From contig JAIVFI010000038.1 in the NCBI GenBank assembly GCA_025558095.1, positions 310,001-374,000 of the forward strand: 64,000 nucleotides of DNA, in the 5' to 3' direction. The notes under the pieces were generated by a model, which saw only the letters and a list, made by a program, of their open reading frames with translations, had not been told where the DNA came from and made no database searches. A program made the translations under genes and the position numbers. Position 1 is the stretch's first letter; each line of letters starts with the position of its first letter. Origin of the DNA: Hyaloraphidium curvatum. Its lineage: Eukaryota > Monoblepharomycota > Hyaloraphidiomycetes > Hyaloraphidiales > Hyaloraphidiaceae. Below are positions 22,426-34,500 of this stretch, piece by piece.

Positions 22426-23332
22426 AGGACCGTGATGGTCCAACTTGTTCATGGAAGGAAGCCCATTGGATTGCAATACGACATTGTTCTCTTGCCGTGT
22501 CGGCACCCGGATCGCAGCATCCCCTGACCTCCAGCAATCTATTGGGGAACGGAGAGGAGTGTCAGTTAATGGTCGACAAATCCCGGCAGCCGCCAGTCCA
22601 TCGCCGGGATCATTTTGAAGACTGAAGGTGTTCTTGTTTCTCCTCACTACCGAAGGTTCGGAGTGGTGCATAGAATATCTAATCCTCTCCCGAGCTCGCT
22701 CCTGCGTTCGCGACGCGGGTGCCTGACACTCACCGAGGAACATGCCGGACACGCAGACCAGACGGAGCGAGCAGCATCGACCGGAACCGCCGTTCCATGA
22801 AGCAAGCGAAGCAGCTGAAGTGCCGTCGGGAATCACTGGAAGTCAGGGAAACGAGGTCAGCGACGCGGTCTTTGTCACGTGTCCCGTTCCCGCAGTCCAG
22901 AGCCGGAACTCAATCTTAAAAAGCTCGGTTTGTGAATCAACACGGTGCTTTCAGACAGCAGTTGGAAAATTGACTTCATCCTCGTTCTCGAAATGTCCCA
23001 TCCCCGTCTGCAAAGGGTTCTCACCATTGGACGACGTTCGCGACTCCGGCCGGCCACCAATCGGCTCGGGGTCAGGGTGCATCATGGCAAGATGTACGGC
23101 AGCGTCGTCACGACGCGCCTTCGAGGAACATCACGGCATCGCGACGAGGAGCCGTTGTTGTCGTTTGTTTTCGCGGCCCGCACTCATCACTCCCTCGATA
23201 CCTCGCGATCGGCAGTCCTCTGTTGAGAACGAAATACAACTCATAATGCCATTCATCTGGGTATCCTTTGGACACTTCCCCATCTGATATCAAGAGTCCT
23301 CTTGAACAGAAAATTTTGAAAGATCGGTTTCT
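22426..23332. other. 0.9-kb convergent intergenic region
   Basis: This lies between the stops of MON2 (plus) and the UIM/zinc-finger gene (minus). It contains a plus-strand frame starting at an ATG at 22742 (181 codons) and minus-strand frames around 22875-23293, one of which includes a protein-like stretch (DEWHYELYFVLNRG). None has a recognisable motif or a convincing splice partner. A small gene here cannot be excluded. Confidence 0.4.
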
Positions 23333-25849
23333 TTATAGTACGATGTGCCAGTGTGCGAGCTGGATGCCATCGCCGACGCTCCGGACCTGCCGGATCTCGA
23401 GCCGGAGCCGATCGAAGCGCCTCCCCTTGGCTGCGGGCAGCGCAAACCACTTCCATTCGAACCGCGAGGCAAACTCCTCGGGCCGATCCCTGCCCGCCGA
23501 ATGAAGTACGACCCACCCGTCGCTGCCAACGGGTCGGCCCAGAAGGATCCAAGCCGCCGGGTCCCGCCCGGGGGAATCGTTTGCCGAGCAAAGACCATAG
23601 GCGGCGACTTCGGTCGGTGCCACGAGGTCGTACTGGATCCACGAGCGGTCGGCAGGGCCTGGATGAAGCCACTTACTCCAGTGTTCCCTGCTTTCCGGCC
23701 GAAGCAGGTTCTCGACGACCTCGCGGCCGGTGCCGCCGCCGCGGATGTCGCCGGCAGCAGTGATACGAGCGACGGCGCGAGCCGGTAAAGTGGCCAGGTT
23801 GGGGTCCGAGCCCAGGCCACTTAGCGTGCGGGAAGGTGCGGGCGCGTACTGGGCCGGCCGAGCAGATTCGCACATCTCACACGCAAGCGAACCGGCATGG
23901 TTGTGATACGTGCATGCGGGACAGGCCCAAATCGATCTGGGGCTGGCCTCTACGGGCGACGAGGGCCAACTGCGGCTGAACTCCACGGGGAGGGGATCCG
24001 CGCCGTACGGCTTGGCCGCACCAGCGTGCGCCAGCAGCATCTGTGCGGCAACGAGGTCCAACTTCGGGCCGCCGTGGTCGTCCCCATCATCCAAGTCCCA
24101 GAGCCAGAATCTGACGTCGTCAAAGTCCTGCAATCGAGCCAAAGTCACGTCTGCTGGCGACAAAGGGGCCCGCCCGCTTTGCTTCGGCTCCTCTCCTTCC
24201 CGCAAGCACGCCGAGCGAGCTTTGAGATCGTCAAAGACCAACTGGGCCGCGTCGAGGAGGCTCCCATCGTCGGCACCAATCGCCATGTTGACAAGCCGCG
24301 GAAGCAGCACGTCTGCGGCAAAGTATCGGCAGAACTGCGCCAGGTACACCGCAAGACGGTCCCGGTACCCGTTGTCCCGGGCAAAGTCGTCGCACGCGGC
24401 GGTGCCCAAGTCCGCGGCGGTCATGATCCTCCCCGGGCGTGCCCAGAGGAACTCGTTGGCGGGCAGCCGCTTGCGCACCTTGAGCTGCACGTCGGGGCTT
24501 CCCAGCCGCGCGTGAAAGATGCAGTCGTCCGATTCGACTAGCACGCTCTCGAACGCTTTCCCGGCGTTCGACGTGTCCCAGATCGCGGCCAGGGCGTCTA
24601 CAGGAGGCCCAACATATCGAGGTGCCGGTCGGGGCGGTGCTGATGAGGGACCTTTGGAGCCGGACCCTCCGAAAATGCGCTCCAAGAAACCTCGCGAGGG
24701 AGCAGCGCGGGCTCCGCTGCTCCGGCGCCCCGGCTGAGGCGCGGCCACGAGGCCGGCCGCGGCAAAATCGATTATCCCCTTGCACTCGTCCTCCAGGTAA
24801 GCCGGTCGACTGCAGCGGATGCCGAGCGTCGAGGTCAGCGCGGCGAGATAAGTATTGGCCCCGTGAATGTCCGTATCGCCCTCCATAATCACATCGGAAA
24901 CAGCACGGTAGTAGAACTTGGTCGGTTCCAGAAAGGTGGAAGAGAACGCGCGGTCCTTCAGCTCCTCGACGTGCTCCTCGCAAGCAAGGTACAGCTTCAG
25001 CTTGGCGAGAACGAGCCGCTCGTCCGCGGCCAGTTCCTCGCGGGAAGCTGACGCGGTCCGCTTGGGATGGAGCTGGACCCGCCGGACCAGCATGACCAGC
25101 ACCTGCTTTTTGCGCGCGGTGCACTCCCTGGCGGCACGCAGCATGAGTCCCAGGACCGTCCTCATGCCGCCCGGTTCCTCGGTCCGGAGGAGCTCCTTTA
25201 CCGCTGCGACGAGCACGCGACGGTCGAAGGAGTTGAAGGAAGTAAAGAACTCCCAGCACATCACGGTAGGATTGCCACCGACGTCCAGCTCAGGAATCTG
25301 CACATATCCGTCCACCGAGGGCCCGAAAGCGCGGCCGGTAACTCTTTCGACGAGCTGAGTCCACTCGTCCGGACGATAGTCCGGTCCCACCCGTGCCTGC
25401 AAGGCGGCAATCGCAGACGACAAGGGGCTGCCTGCCATCAGGGCCGGGCTGACGACGATCTCGGCTGCCGCGGCGCGATACGCTGGTAGGATTCCGCTGC
25501 CGTCCGGGAAGGAGGTCCAACCGAGCTGAACTTCGGCCTCGTTCGAGAACATGGTTGCGAGAGGAGGCACCGTGGTTGTCCCCTCCGTATTCTTCTTCGA
25601 GTCTCTGAAGGACTCCAGCACGGCGTCCTCGAGGTCCATGTCCAACGATCCTCCCCGAACGGCGGAAGGGGCCGGTATCCCCACGGCGAGCATTGCAGCC
25701 AGGGCCCGCGGATCGCACGCCGCTCGTGCGTCGCCATTCGCATCGCCCATTGCGGAAGAAAAGGCTTCCTCGGCGGCCCGTCGACCGCAGCGCGGGTTCG
25801 GCGGTTGAGGGGAGGCCTGAGACAGATCCGCGTGCCGATCCGACTGCAT
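23333..25849 (-). CDS. UIM / RanBP2-type zinc finger / F5-8C-like protein
   Basis: Intronless frame of 838 aa from the ATG at 25849; a second in-frame ATG at 25750 is also possible. Near the N-terminus DLEDAVLESFRDS fits the ubiquitin-interacting motif (hydrophobic-x-x-Ala-x-x-x-Ser in an acidic context). Around residue 650 there is a RanBP2/NZF-type finger, WACPACTYHNHAGSLACEMC, with the C-x2-C...C-x2-C pattern and a Thr-Tyr near the position used for ubiquitin contact. The C-terminal 150 residues (WIQYDLVAPTEVAAYGLCSAND...) resemble a discoidin/F5-8C jelly roll. The central 400 residues are helical and unrecognised. A ubiquitin-reader or ligase-accessory role is inferred. Its start is about 100 bp from the divergent pyrophosphatase start. 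Confidence 0.7.
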   Translation of the reverse strand: MQSDRHADLSQASPQPPNPRCGRRAAEEAFSSAMGDANGDARAACDPRALAAMLAVGIPAPSAVRGGSLDMDLEDAVLESFRDSKKNTEGTTTVPPLATMFSNEAEVQLGWTSFPDGSGILPAYRAAAAEIVVSPALMAGSPLSSAIAALQARVGPDYRPDEWTQLVERVTGRAFGPSVDGYVQIPELDVGGNPTVMCWEFFTSFNSFDRRVLVAAVKELLRTEEPGGMRTVLGLMLRAARECTARKKQVLVMLVRRVQLHPKRTASASREELAADERLVLAKLKLYLACEEHVEELKDRAFSSTFLEPTKFYYRAVSDVIMEGDTDIHGANTYLAALTSTLGIRCSRPAYLEDECKGIIDFAAAGLVAAPQPGRRSSGARAAPSRGFLERIFGGSGSKGPSSAPPRPAPRYVGPPVDALAAIWDTSNAGKAFESVLVESDDCIFHARLGSPDVQLKVRKRLPANEFLWARPGRIMTAADLGTAACDDFARDNGYRDRLAVYLAQFCRYFAADVLLPRLVNMAIGADDGSLLDAAQLVFDDLKARSACLREGEEPKQSGRAPLSPADVTLARLQDFDDVRFWLWDLDDGDDHGGPKLDLVAAQMLLAHAGAAKPYGADPLPVEFSRSWPSSPVEASPRSIWACPACTYHNHAGSLACEMCESARPAQYAPAPSRTLSGLGSDPNLATLPARAVARITAAGDIRGGGTGREVVENLLRPESREHWSKWLHPGPADRSWIQYDLVAPTEVAAYGLCSANDSPGRDPAAWILLGRPVGSDGWVVLHSAGRDRPEEFASRFEWKWFALPAAKGRRFDRLRLEIRQVRSVGDGIQLAHWHIVL

Positions 25850-25949
25850 TCAGGGTCCCCGCGCTTCCGCCGCTACGTCGGTCCTCGGACGTCCGGCGGT
25901 CGTTCTCCTTATCTCTTTGCTTCTCTTCCTCGCCGTTCCCGACCGCGCG
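25850..25949. promoter_or_regulatory. compact bidirectional promoter
   Basis: Only 100 bp separate the ATG of the UIM/zinc-finger gene (minus) and the ATG of the family II pyrophosphatase (plus). If the second ATG at 25750 is used, the gap is about 200 bp. The two genes must share or overlap core promoter elements. Confidence 0.5.
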
Positions 25950-27134
25950 ATGCCCGACGGCTCCGCTGCCCCGCCCGCGGCGACCCTCGCTTCCGGCGTC
26001 GAGGCCTACATTCCACAAGCCCTGAAGGGCGCCGTCTTCGTGGGCCACCTCGCGACCGACCTGGACTCTATTGCCGGTGCGATTGGCGCCGCGGAGCTGT
26101 ACGGCGGCGTCGCCGCGAGGGCTAGCGAGATCAATGGCGAGACCGCCTTCTCGCTGCAGAAGTGGGGCGTGGAACAGCCCCCGCCGATCGAGGACGTCCT
26201 CAAGGAGAACGCTTCCGGTGGGCAATGAGTCGGAAGTGAGAAGGAAAGAGCCTTCTTACCGTCCCACGCGCAGCCAACATCTGCCTGGTGGACTTCCAGC
26301 AGACCAGCCAGATGAACAAGGCTATCGATCCCGAAAAGGTCGTCGGCATCATCGACCACCACGCTCTGCAGTCCTCGACCATCGAGATTTCCCGCCCCAT
26401 CCACATCGACATCCGGCCCTGGGGCTCCATGAGCACCATCCTCGCGCACACCTTCCTTACCCTCGGTAGGACCCCGCAGCGCTCCACGGCGGGCCTGCTC
26501 CTCGGCGCCATCCTCTCCGACACCCTCGACCGCCGCGGGCCCACGACCACCGAGTGGGACCGCAAGATGGTCGACGTGCTGGCGGGCATCCTCGACATGT
26601 CCGAGGCCGAGGTCGCCGAGATGGCAAAGGGGCAGTTCAAGGCCAAGTCGGCGGAGCTGGCCGCGCTTCCCGCGCACCAGCTCGTCGGGATGGACCAGAA
26701 GAGCTTCGGGTTCGAGACCGAGGCGTTCAAGGGCAACGTCGGCTTCGCCGTGCGTAGCAGTCCTAGTGCGGACTCGGGCAGACGGTCTAATCCCCGTACC
26801 GATACCGTCACAGGTCATCGAGACGGTCGACGTGGGTCCGCACCTCGAGCGTGCCGCGGATCTCATCGAGGCCGTGCGCAAGGACAAGGCCGACAAGAAG
26901 CTGGACGCGCTGATGCTCGCCGTGGTCGACATCGTGGGCCTCAACGCGACGCTGCTGCTCTGCGACGACGCCGAGAGGAGCCTGGCCGCGGCGGCGTTCG
27001 GCAAGGGCAAGGTTGAGGCCTCGTCGCTCAAGGAGACGATGGACCTGCCCGGCCTGGTCTCCCGCAAGAAGGACTTTGTGCCCGCCGTCGACAAGGCGAT
27101 CAAGGGCGGATGGGCGCCGGCCGCGAAGGCCTGA
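25950..27134 (+). CDS. family II (DHH-type) inorganic pyrophosphatase
   Basis: Three exons in phase: 25950-26217, 26274-26749, 26814-27134 (354 aa), introns 56 and 64 nt. DHH-family metal ligands are visible: FVGHLATDLDS (H-x3-D-x-D), the Asp of LVDFQQTSQM, GIIDHHA, and AILSDTL. The C-terminal DHHA2 domain has the SRKK substrate-binding motif in LVSRKKDFVPA. Family II enzymes hydrolyse pyrophosphate with manganese or cobalt. They are common in bacteria but sparse in eukaryotes, where a related soluble form occurs. The usual His after the Asp of the second motif is Phe. The gene reads as an ordinary spliced nuclear gene, so it is not recent contamination. Confidence 0.88.
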
Positions 27135-27410
27135 AGCGAGGGAGATGCGGACGGATGAGCGAATTATCTTGCAGAAAAAGTCAGATTGTCAGGTTCTGTA
27201 TGTTTGAAGCAAGAGACACGACCGTGGCGAGCTTTTGACCCTTCGCTTGGGCGGAGTTTCGGTCACCCAACTTCCGAATTCCGAGCAGACAGAAGACCGC
27301 TCTCTACCCACTTTGCCTGGAGGAGCTCCGAACGCTCTTTGGAAGCACGAGCGAGCGGCCCGCCGTGGGACTTTTGGCTCTGAACGTCGTCCTTGGGGAG
27401 CCGCCGAAGG

Positions 27411-28446
27411 ATGCCGACCCCGTCCACGTTCGGTCGCGTCGTCGTCACCTCGCACCCGCAGTACTCGGATGCGGCGCACTCCCGGTTTAACCGCTTCCCG
27501 CGGCCGTCACCGCGGTTCGCGACGGAGTACTCGACGATGTTCAATGCCGCGGTCGTCGGCGCCAAGAAGAGGCCCGTCCTGAAGTCGGGCAAACTCCGCT
27601 GGGTCAAGGAGAAGGAGGGCCCGTCGGAGCGGCAGCAGGTTAAGGAGGACAGCGTTCCTTCGATGAAGAAGGACGAGGTCCCGGATGAGGCTCCGATCCG
27701 CGACATGACTTCGTTCGAGGTGCACCACGTCGTCGGCCGGTCGCCGCATGCCCTGGAGAGGGCGGAAACCCCGAGCGACATGGTGCCGGCGGGCATCGTC
27801 ACGCTTGGTGGTCTTGCATACCCCAAAGCAGGTCCGGAGGAAGACGTCGGTGAGCACGACACCTTCCGTTTGGGTTGTAACTCCGCCTCAATTCCGCCCA
27901 CTCTACGCCAGCCAAGCAGCCCCTCACGAAGGAGAACCGGCGCAAACGCCGGGATCCCGAACTGGACCAGTCTGTTCTGGCAACTGTTCCCGGGAAGGAC
28001 TACGAAGCTACCGGGCTTGTGTGGGGTGCAATGGTTGAGAAGAAGGACGGCCACGGGCCGGCCGGGGAAAGCGGGCAGGAGCCCCATGCGTCGGACGCCG
28101 ACTGGCAGAAGCTCATCCACGTGGATGGATCCTGCGGTCCCGTGGTTGCGCGGCTGAGGGAGATCGAAGAGAAGAAGTTCGATTTGATAACCGGTACGAA
28201 CCTCGGCGCCGTGTACGGTCACCACGCCCTGACGCGTTCCTCCAGGGGAACTCCTGACCCCGGAACAGCAGAAGCACAGGCTTCCGACCTTCGTTGCTCT
28301 CGGCAACCAGAGGGCTGTGATTCCGTCAACCATGAAGCTTGAGAAGGAGCTGAACGTGGGTTGCTTCGAAAGCTCTGACCCGGCTCGAGGCCAAAGTGCT
28401 TTCCCAGACTCGAGACAAGGGCTACAACATCCTCTCGTGGACGTAG
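27411..28446 (+). CDS. uncharacterised four-exon protein (289 aa)
   Basis: Exons 27411-27849, 27912-28193, 28246-28355 and 28408-28446 join in phase (introns 62, 52 and 52 nt; the last has GTGGGT, an internal CTGAC and TTTCCCAG). The last exon encodes only 12 residues. The protein is basic and hydrophilic with no signal peptide or membrane span. Conserved-looking segments include FNAAVVGAKKRPVL, FEVHHVVGRSPHAL and LPTFVALGNQRAVIPSTM. I recognise no family. Without the last intron the terminal coding segment would look like a one-base frameshift. Function unknown. Confidence 0.62.
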
Positions 28447-28590
28447 CGTATTCTTCTCGTCAAGTTGCATCGTCTTTGGTACCATCAGTAACTCATCATG
28501 TAGTTCTACCACCAACAAAAGCACTAAGAGTCTACCGCATTGCACCCCATGACTGCACGGCTCCGCCGTGCCTACCGCGACGAAAGACAA

Positions 28591-31500
28591 CTACGAATCG
28601 TCGTCCAATCCCAGGTTGTTCCCCTCGTCCTCGGCAACGTCTTCCGCGAGACCGTCGGCATCGAACACGTCCGCTCCACCCTCTCCGCTTTCGCCCTCCT
28701 CATCTTGAGGCTCTGCCACGGGATGTGCAGCAGAGGGAGCGCCCGTTGGAGGCACCGGTCTCCAACAGGTCATCAGTGCCGGATCCCGTCCGCCAGCGAG
28801 GACCAGCGAATTCCCGTCTTCGTTTGCGCGAACGTAAGAGTTCCGAATGCTCCTCGAGCGCAGGGAAAAGGTGAGGCCGGGGCAACCAGCGGCGTAGATC
28901 GGTCTCGAAGGTCCTGGTGTGGGAAGGAAGCATGCGTCGTCTTTCCTCCTCAGCTTGTCGGTCACGATGAGCTTCGAGCGGTTGTCGGGGTCGACGGCGA
29001 CGAAGAAACCGGGCTTGGCGACGCTCTCGAAGGTAAAGTGGTAGTTGGCGCCGCAGATCGGGGCCAGGACCTTGAACGCGGCCCGCTTGTCGTCTTGCTG
29101 CACCGTCAGGTTGCCGCGGAAGAGGCCAACAGACAAGCTGTCCAAGTCAACGGCAATGTACTCTCGGTCCACGAGTCCGGTGGAATGGAAGCTGATCAAG
29201 TCGCCCAAGTTGATCGACTCGGCATTGATCCGAGGCCGGAACGCCTGGCCCCGCATGACGGCCGCCGAAGCTTCGCCTTTGACGCCGCAGGTGGTCACGC
29301 GCAGCTTCCCTGCCTTGGTGGCCGTCATGCACTTGCCGTCGCTCGCCGCGGAAGCGATGGCGATGCTCTCCGCCGCGATGGGTGAGCCTCCGTCCGGCGC
29401 GGCGACGACACCGGCGTTCAGAGACGACAACTGCCCCGTGGCATTGTCGTAGCGCCAGACGCCGTTGGGCAGGTCCGAATAGCACGGTGTCAGCACAATG
29501 CTGGACCGCGAGTTGACCGCCAAGCAAAGTCCGGAACTTGTCCGGAAGCTCTGCCCCAGAGGTTCCGCCGTCGACTGTCAAGTCGCGGAATCAATACCAC
29601 TGAACTCTCCAGCTTCGACGGCAATCTCACCAGGAAGATGGTCGCGTCGACCTTCTTCCGCAGCCTGCAAGCCGGGCCTTCACGGGAAAAGGCTCCGACG
29701 GCGGTCCCACAGCTCACGTAGCGGTCGCCAAATCTGATCCGGAAGTCATTGTCCTCCCCGCCGGCAAGGCCGGGTGCAGGTCCCTGGGAAGCCAAACGTG
29801 AGAAGGCAGTCATGAAGGCGGCGGAAAAGACATCACCTCGTCGTATCCCTGCGTCAAGGCAGGCACAACAGGAAGTTGATATGCCGATATCCGTTCCCCG
29901 AAAACTTCCCTGTCGCTGAGCCCGTCGAAGAAGTCTTCCGGAAGGGCACCGCCGCGCATCTGAAGTCTGCGACGGATCTGCTCCCTATGGAGCTCGATGC
30001 CGTCATCCAGGGTCATGTCGCGGGAGTCGAAAAGGATAGTGTCCAGCCCGTCCAAGAGCTGCCGTTTCCGAAAACGGAAGTGGCCGGGTGCCACAAAATC
30101 GACGTCGGCGAGGTCCCGCTTCGAAAGCTGCAGCAGCGTGAGCGCCTTCTCCGCCGCGCCACGCACGTTGCGGTCGAAAAACTCGCGCGCTGCCTTGCCC
30201 ACATCGGAAGCGTCGAGCGTAAAGTCCACGTCCACCTTCTCCCCGAAGAAGACGCCCTTGATCCGGATGCCGACGGATCCCGCCATGAACTTCGAGTTGA
30301 AGTCGGCGTCGACCGAGCCGACGAACCCGGCCGCGCTGAAGCTGATCATGGAACGCACCCGATCGCCCAGGAAGTCAGCCATCTTGGCGGCAGCCTTCAC
30401 GCCCTCCGAGATTCCCGCGAGACCCTGCTCCGAGGCCTGCAAGGCAACGGTCGCAATGTCCAAACCCCCTTGCGCAACGGTGCAGGCGCTCTGGCAGGCA
30501 GTGTTGACCACCAAGCCCGAAACCATGTTCCATCCCCTGCAGGCTCCGTTGGATATCGCCTGGACCTTGGCAGCCAGCTCGTTGCGGATCCGTTCGGCTT
30601 CACGCCTCGCGGCTTCGGCTGCTTCGCGCGCGGCACGTTCGGCCAACTCCCTGGCCCTTGCTGCCTCAGCCACGAGGCGTTCCTGGGCCTCCCTTGCAGC
30701 CCTCTCCGCGGCGTCCCGGATCCTTTGCGCCTCGCGCTGCGCCGCCTGAGCTGCCTCGATCGCCCTCCGCCGAGCTTCCTCCTGGAATCGTGCAGCGGCC
30801 TCTGCCGCTTCCCTTGCGCGTCTCTCGGTCTCCCGCGCCGCGTTTTCGGCTGCGATCCTAGCGGCTTCTGCCATCTCGCGCGCGCGTCTCTCCGTTTCGT
30901 CTTTCACCCGTTGAGCCTCCGCTTGCGCGGCCGCCGCGGCCGCGGCCAAAGCATCTCTGACCCTCTGTGCCTATGTTGAAATGACAATGTGGTTTGAAAC
31001 GTGGAGAAGACTTTAAGCTCCCGATCTCACCTGCGCTGCAGCAGCAGCAGCCATGGCTTCCTGGGCCCGCCTCGCTTGCTCCTGGGCCGCCTGCTGTGCA
31101 GCAGCTGCGGCTTCCTGCACGCGCCTCGCTTGCTCCTGGGCAGCCTTTTGGGCCGCTGCCATGGCTTCTTGCGCGCGCCTCGCCTGCTCTGCCGCTTGCT
31201 GCTGCACTCTCTCGGCCTCGCGCTTCGCAGCTTCCGCCGCTTCGCGAGCTTGCTTTTCCGCCAGATCCTTCACGCGCTGCGCCTCTCTCTGTGCAGCCTC
31301 GGCGGCCTCACGAGCCCTTCGCTCCATTTCCTCGCGCGCAATGCGCGCAGCCTCCGCCGCGCGGGCCGCCTGCTCGCGAGCAACACGCTCCGCTTCCGCT
31401 CGTGCCCTCGCCACGGCCGCCGCAGCCTGTTCGGCAGCGCGTCGTGCGGCGTCCGAGACGGTGTTGACCGCGCCCGAAGCAGCATTTCCGACGCTCCGAA

Positions 31501-34500
31501 ACGCGTTTGTAAAGGCTGACCAGCGCTTTTCCAGAACGATCGCTTCGAGGCGCTCTGCATCAGTGAGGTCCGCAGGGTCTTGCGGGGGCACAAGTGCCTC
31601 CTCTTGAAGCGGCAGCTCCGAACGGCGCACCCGGCGACGTCCGCAAGAGACTTTTTCCGCTGCTTCCGTGCACTTGTCCTTCCAATCGCACACCGACTTC
31701 CGCGCGTCGTCCACGGCACGTCGCTTGCTCTCAACCTCCCGCCTCGCGGAGTCCAGCTGGGCTGCGCCCTGCTTGGCCCAGGAACCAAGTGCTTCGAGCA
31801 CGCCGTCGACGAATTGCTGGAAAGACCGCATGTCGAAGTCCCCGGTTACAGAGAACTTGGACCGCGAACCAATCGCAGCCTGGAAGCGGAAGCTGACATC
31901 GAACACAAAGAACTTTTGCGAGAAAGAAAGGATGTACTCGGTCGGCGTGATGGAGACGATCGTCTCTAGCTGGAACATGAAAACCTTGACGTACGCCGAC
32001 AGCGTGAGTCCGAGCTCGGTGGCGCGGTCATACTCCAAAGCAACGTTGAGGATCGGTCCGCGGTCCGTGTCCTGCTTGCTCCGGTAGATCTCGATGAGCC
32101 CTCCCGCGAGCTTCACCGGATCAAGTTCGACAAGTAGCTTGATACCCCTGCCCATGCTGACGGAGATCTGGACCCGGGCTGTGACGTCCAAGATGTTCAG
32201 AGTCCCGTTCAGGAAAAAGCCCTGCTGATACTGCCGTCCCGGCGCCGCGCAGTTGCCCCCGGGGCACAGCGAAATGGATGTGGGTCCCGAGAACCCGCTG
32301 TTGAGCAGCGGCGCCGGGATGATGGAGGGGTCCGGCGCCACGTCCGTGAAGGCCAGGATGATGCGCTTGACATCCAGCTGCGTCATGTCGCCGGCGAACC
32401 AGTTGTTCTGAGGGTTCACGGGGTCGAACGACACGTAGATCGATCCCCCGATGCACGGCGCGTCCGGAAGGAAGGAGAAATCAGGGCCGTAGCAACCGCG
32501 CCCGATGGCGACCTGGCCGCCGACGAGGATCGACGGCGCGCCCAGGGCTGCGGTTATCCCGACCTCCAAGACAATGTTCCCAATGCTTAAGCGATCCCAA
32601 CCGAAAGCACTCCGCCAGATTCCAGTCATGGAAGCACCCAACACAACGCTGGCCCCCTTGACCCCGATCCGGGCTTGAAGCTGCAGCGGATCCCGGTCGG
32701 CATCGACGGTCAACGCGATAGAGCCAGAAAGGAACAGGGCGGTTGAGGGGAAGGAAGCGCTGAAGCCGACGGCGGTCAAGGTGAGCCCCGAGCTGATCCT
32801 GAGGTTCGAGACGGCGGCTGACAGCGCGATGTCCGGGGGGCTGATTCCGGCCCCGATCTGTAGCCGCACGTCGCGGCCGAGCAGGGAGACCATTACGTCG
32901 CAGAAGCCAGAACCTCCGCAATCGGAAGGGAGGCCCATTTGGAGACCGATCGACAGGCCGCGCTTGATCGAGGGAAGAAAATCGAGGGGCGCGTCGAGCA
33001 CCATTGGTCCGTCCAGGGCTAGATCGCGAGACGACGCGACGAAGGCCAGCTGCAAGAGCCGTCACGAATCAGACACCATCGATGTAGGGGCAGGAATGCA
33101 CTAAACACTCACAGTGCTGCCGGACGCCACAAGGTTGAGGCCAGGAATGGCAAACCCTGGCATCATGAGCTCCAGGAGGTCGGTGAAGAAGCTGCCCGGA
33201 AGCGCCAGGGCGAGGGTCCCCTGGAACCGGCCTCCGCTCTGCTTTCCCGCGAGCAGTTGCACCCGAGCGTTCTCAAAGAGGTCGGCGGTGGCGGCCACGC
33301 GGAGCATCGCCTGGCCGCTGCCCAGCGTGATGGAGATGTCGAAGTCGTTGAGCGCGAAGGTACGGAGCTCCAACTTGTCGATCAAGGCTTCGACCGGGCC
33401 TTCACGAATGTCATCAGCTCCACCATCAAGCTGATGGGTGCCGAGGACTTACCGGAGGGGAATATGTCGGCCCCGATCCCCGAAAGCAGCTTGTCGAATG
33501 GGAGGACATCCGAGCTGGCAGAGATCGTCCATGACTTGGAGCTCGTGGGCCCCTTGCCGGGCTTGCGGCGCGGTGCGGTCTTGGCCTGCGCTGCTCGGGC
33601 GTGGAGGCGTCGGGGTTCGGCGAGGACAAACGTCCCGTTCAGGCCCTGCCGACGCAGGTGGTCGCGGTAGAGATGGTGGTTGAGGTGCACCAAGGGTACG
33701 TCATGGAGCGAGAGGTGGCCCATGTAGCCAATGTCGGGCAGCTGTACCACGTGGTCCAAAGACCGAACGGTGAGCACCTCGGGGAGCAGGTCCGCCGCGG
33801 CGTCAGTGCCATCTCCAAGCTCGACAGCGGAATCTCCGTCCCTCGGATCCTCCGACCAACTCTGCTGACGGCGGTGAAGACGGCGGCGGCGTGACGCCAC
33901 TTCAGTGTCCGACTCGGGCTCGGCAAAGTCGTCCAACACGTCGGCGAATCCCACGCCCGCTTGCCTGCCGATGAAGACTTTCAGCGGGTTCCCCGCGAAG
34001 CTCCAGTCACCGTCGATGCGGACGTCGACCTCGCGCTGGGACGAGAAGGGTTCGACGACGGTAAAGACGACCGTCGGGTTGTCGAGCGACAGCGGCACGA
34101 GGTCCGACTGGAGCAGGCCGGGCGGCAGGAGAGCCCGCAGGGAAAGCCGCGTCGTGCACGGGGAAGCGCCCGGCCTGCAGAAGGAGAAGGCGAGATCCTT
34201 GATCTGGATGCCGAGCAGGGCGTCGAGGCCCGAGGAGAGCACGGGGATCTGGGGCAGGTCCGCCAGGGCCGCGTCGGCGCCCATCGCCTTGAGCGCCGAG
34301 CCAATCGTGGTCACCTTGTCCTGCATGCCGACACGCAGGATCATGCTCGCGGCGTCCGACATGAGGGGCAGCTTGAACGGCAGGCCGTTCTTGAAGAAGG
34401 GGAGGACGACGCTGCCCGAGAGCTCAAACCTGATGCTCGAAGGAGCATCGAAGCTGAATGAGGCCGAGTTGTTGACCAAGCCGAAGCCTGCTGGCAGCTC

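Noticed and set aside
22742-23287. 181-codon plus-strand frame downstream of MON2
   Set aside because: No motif, atypical composition and convincing competing minus-strand frames; left as unassigned.
28330-28450. Apparent one-base frameshift near the end of the unknown four-exon gene
   Set aside because: A 52-nt GTGGGT...CAG intron with a CTGAC branch site resolves the frame change.
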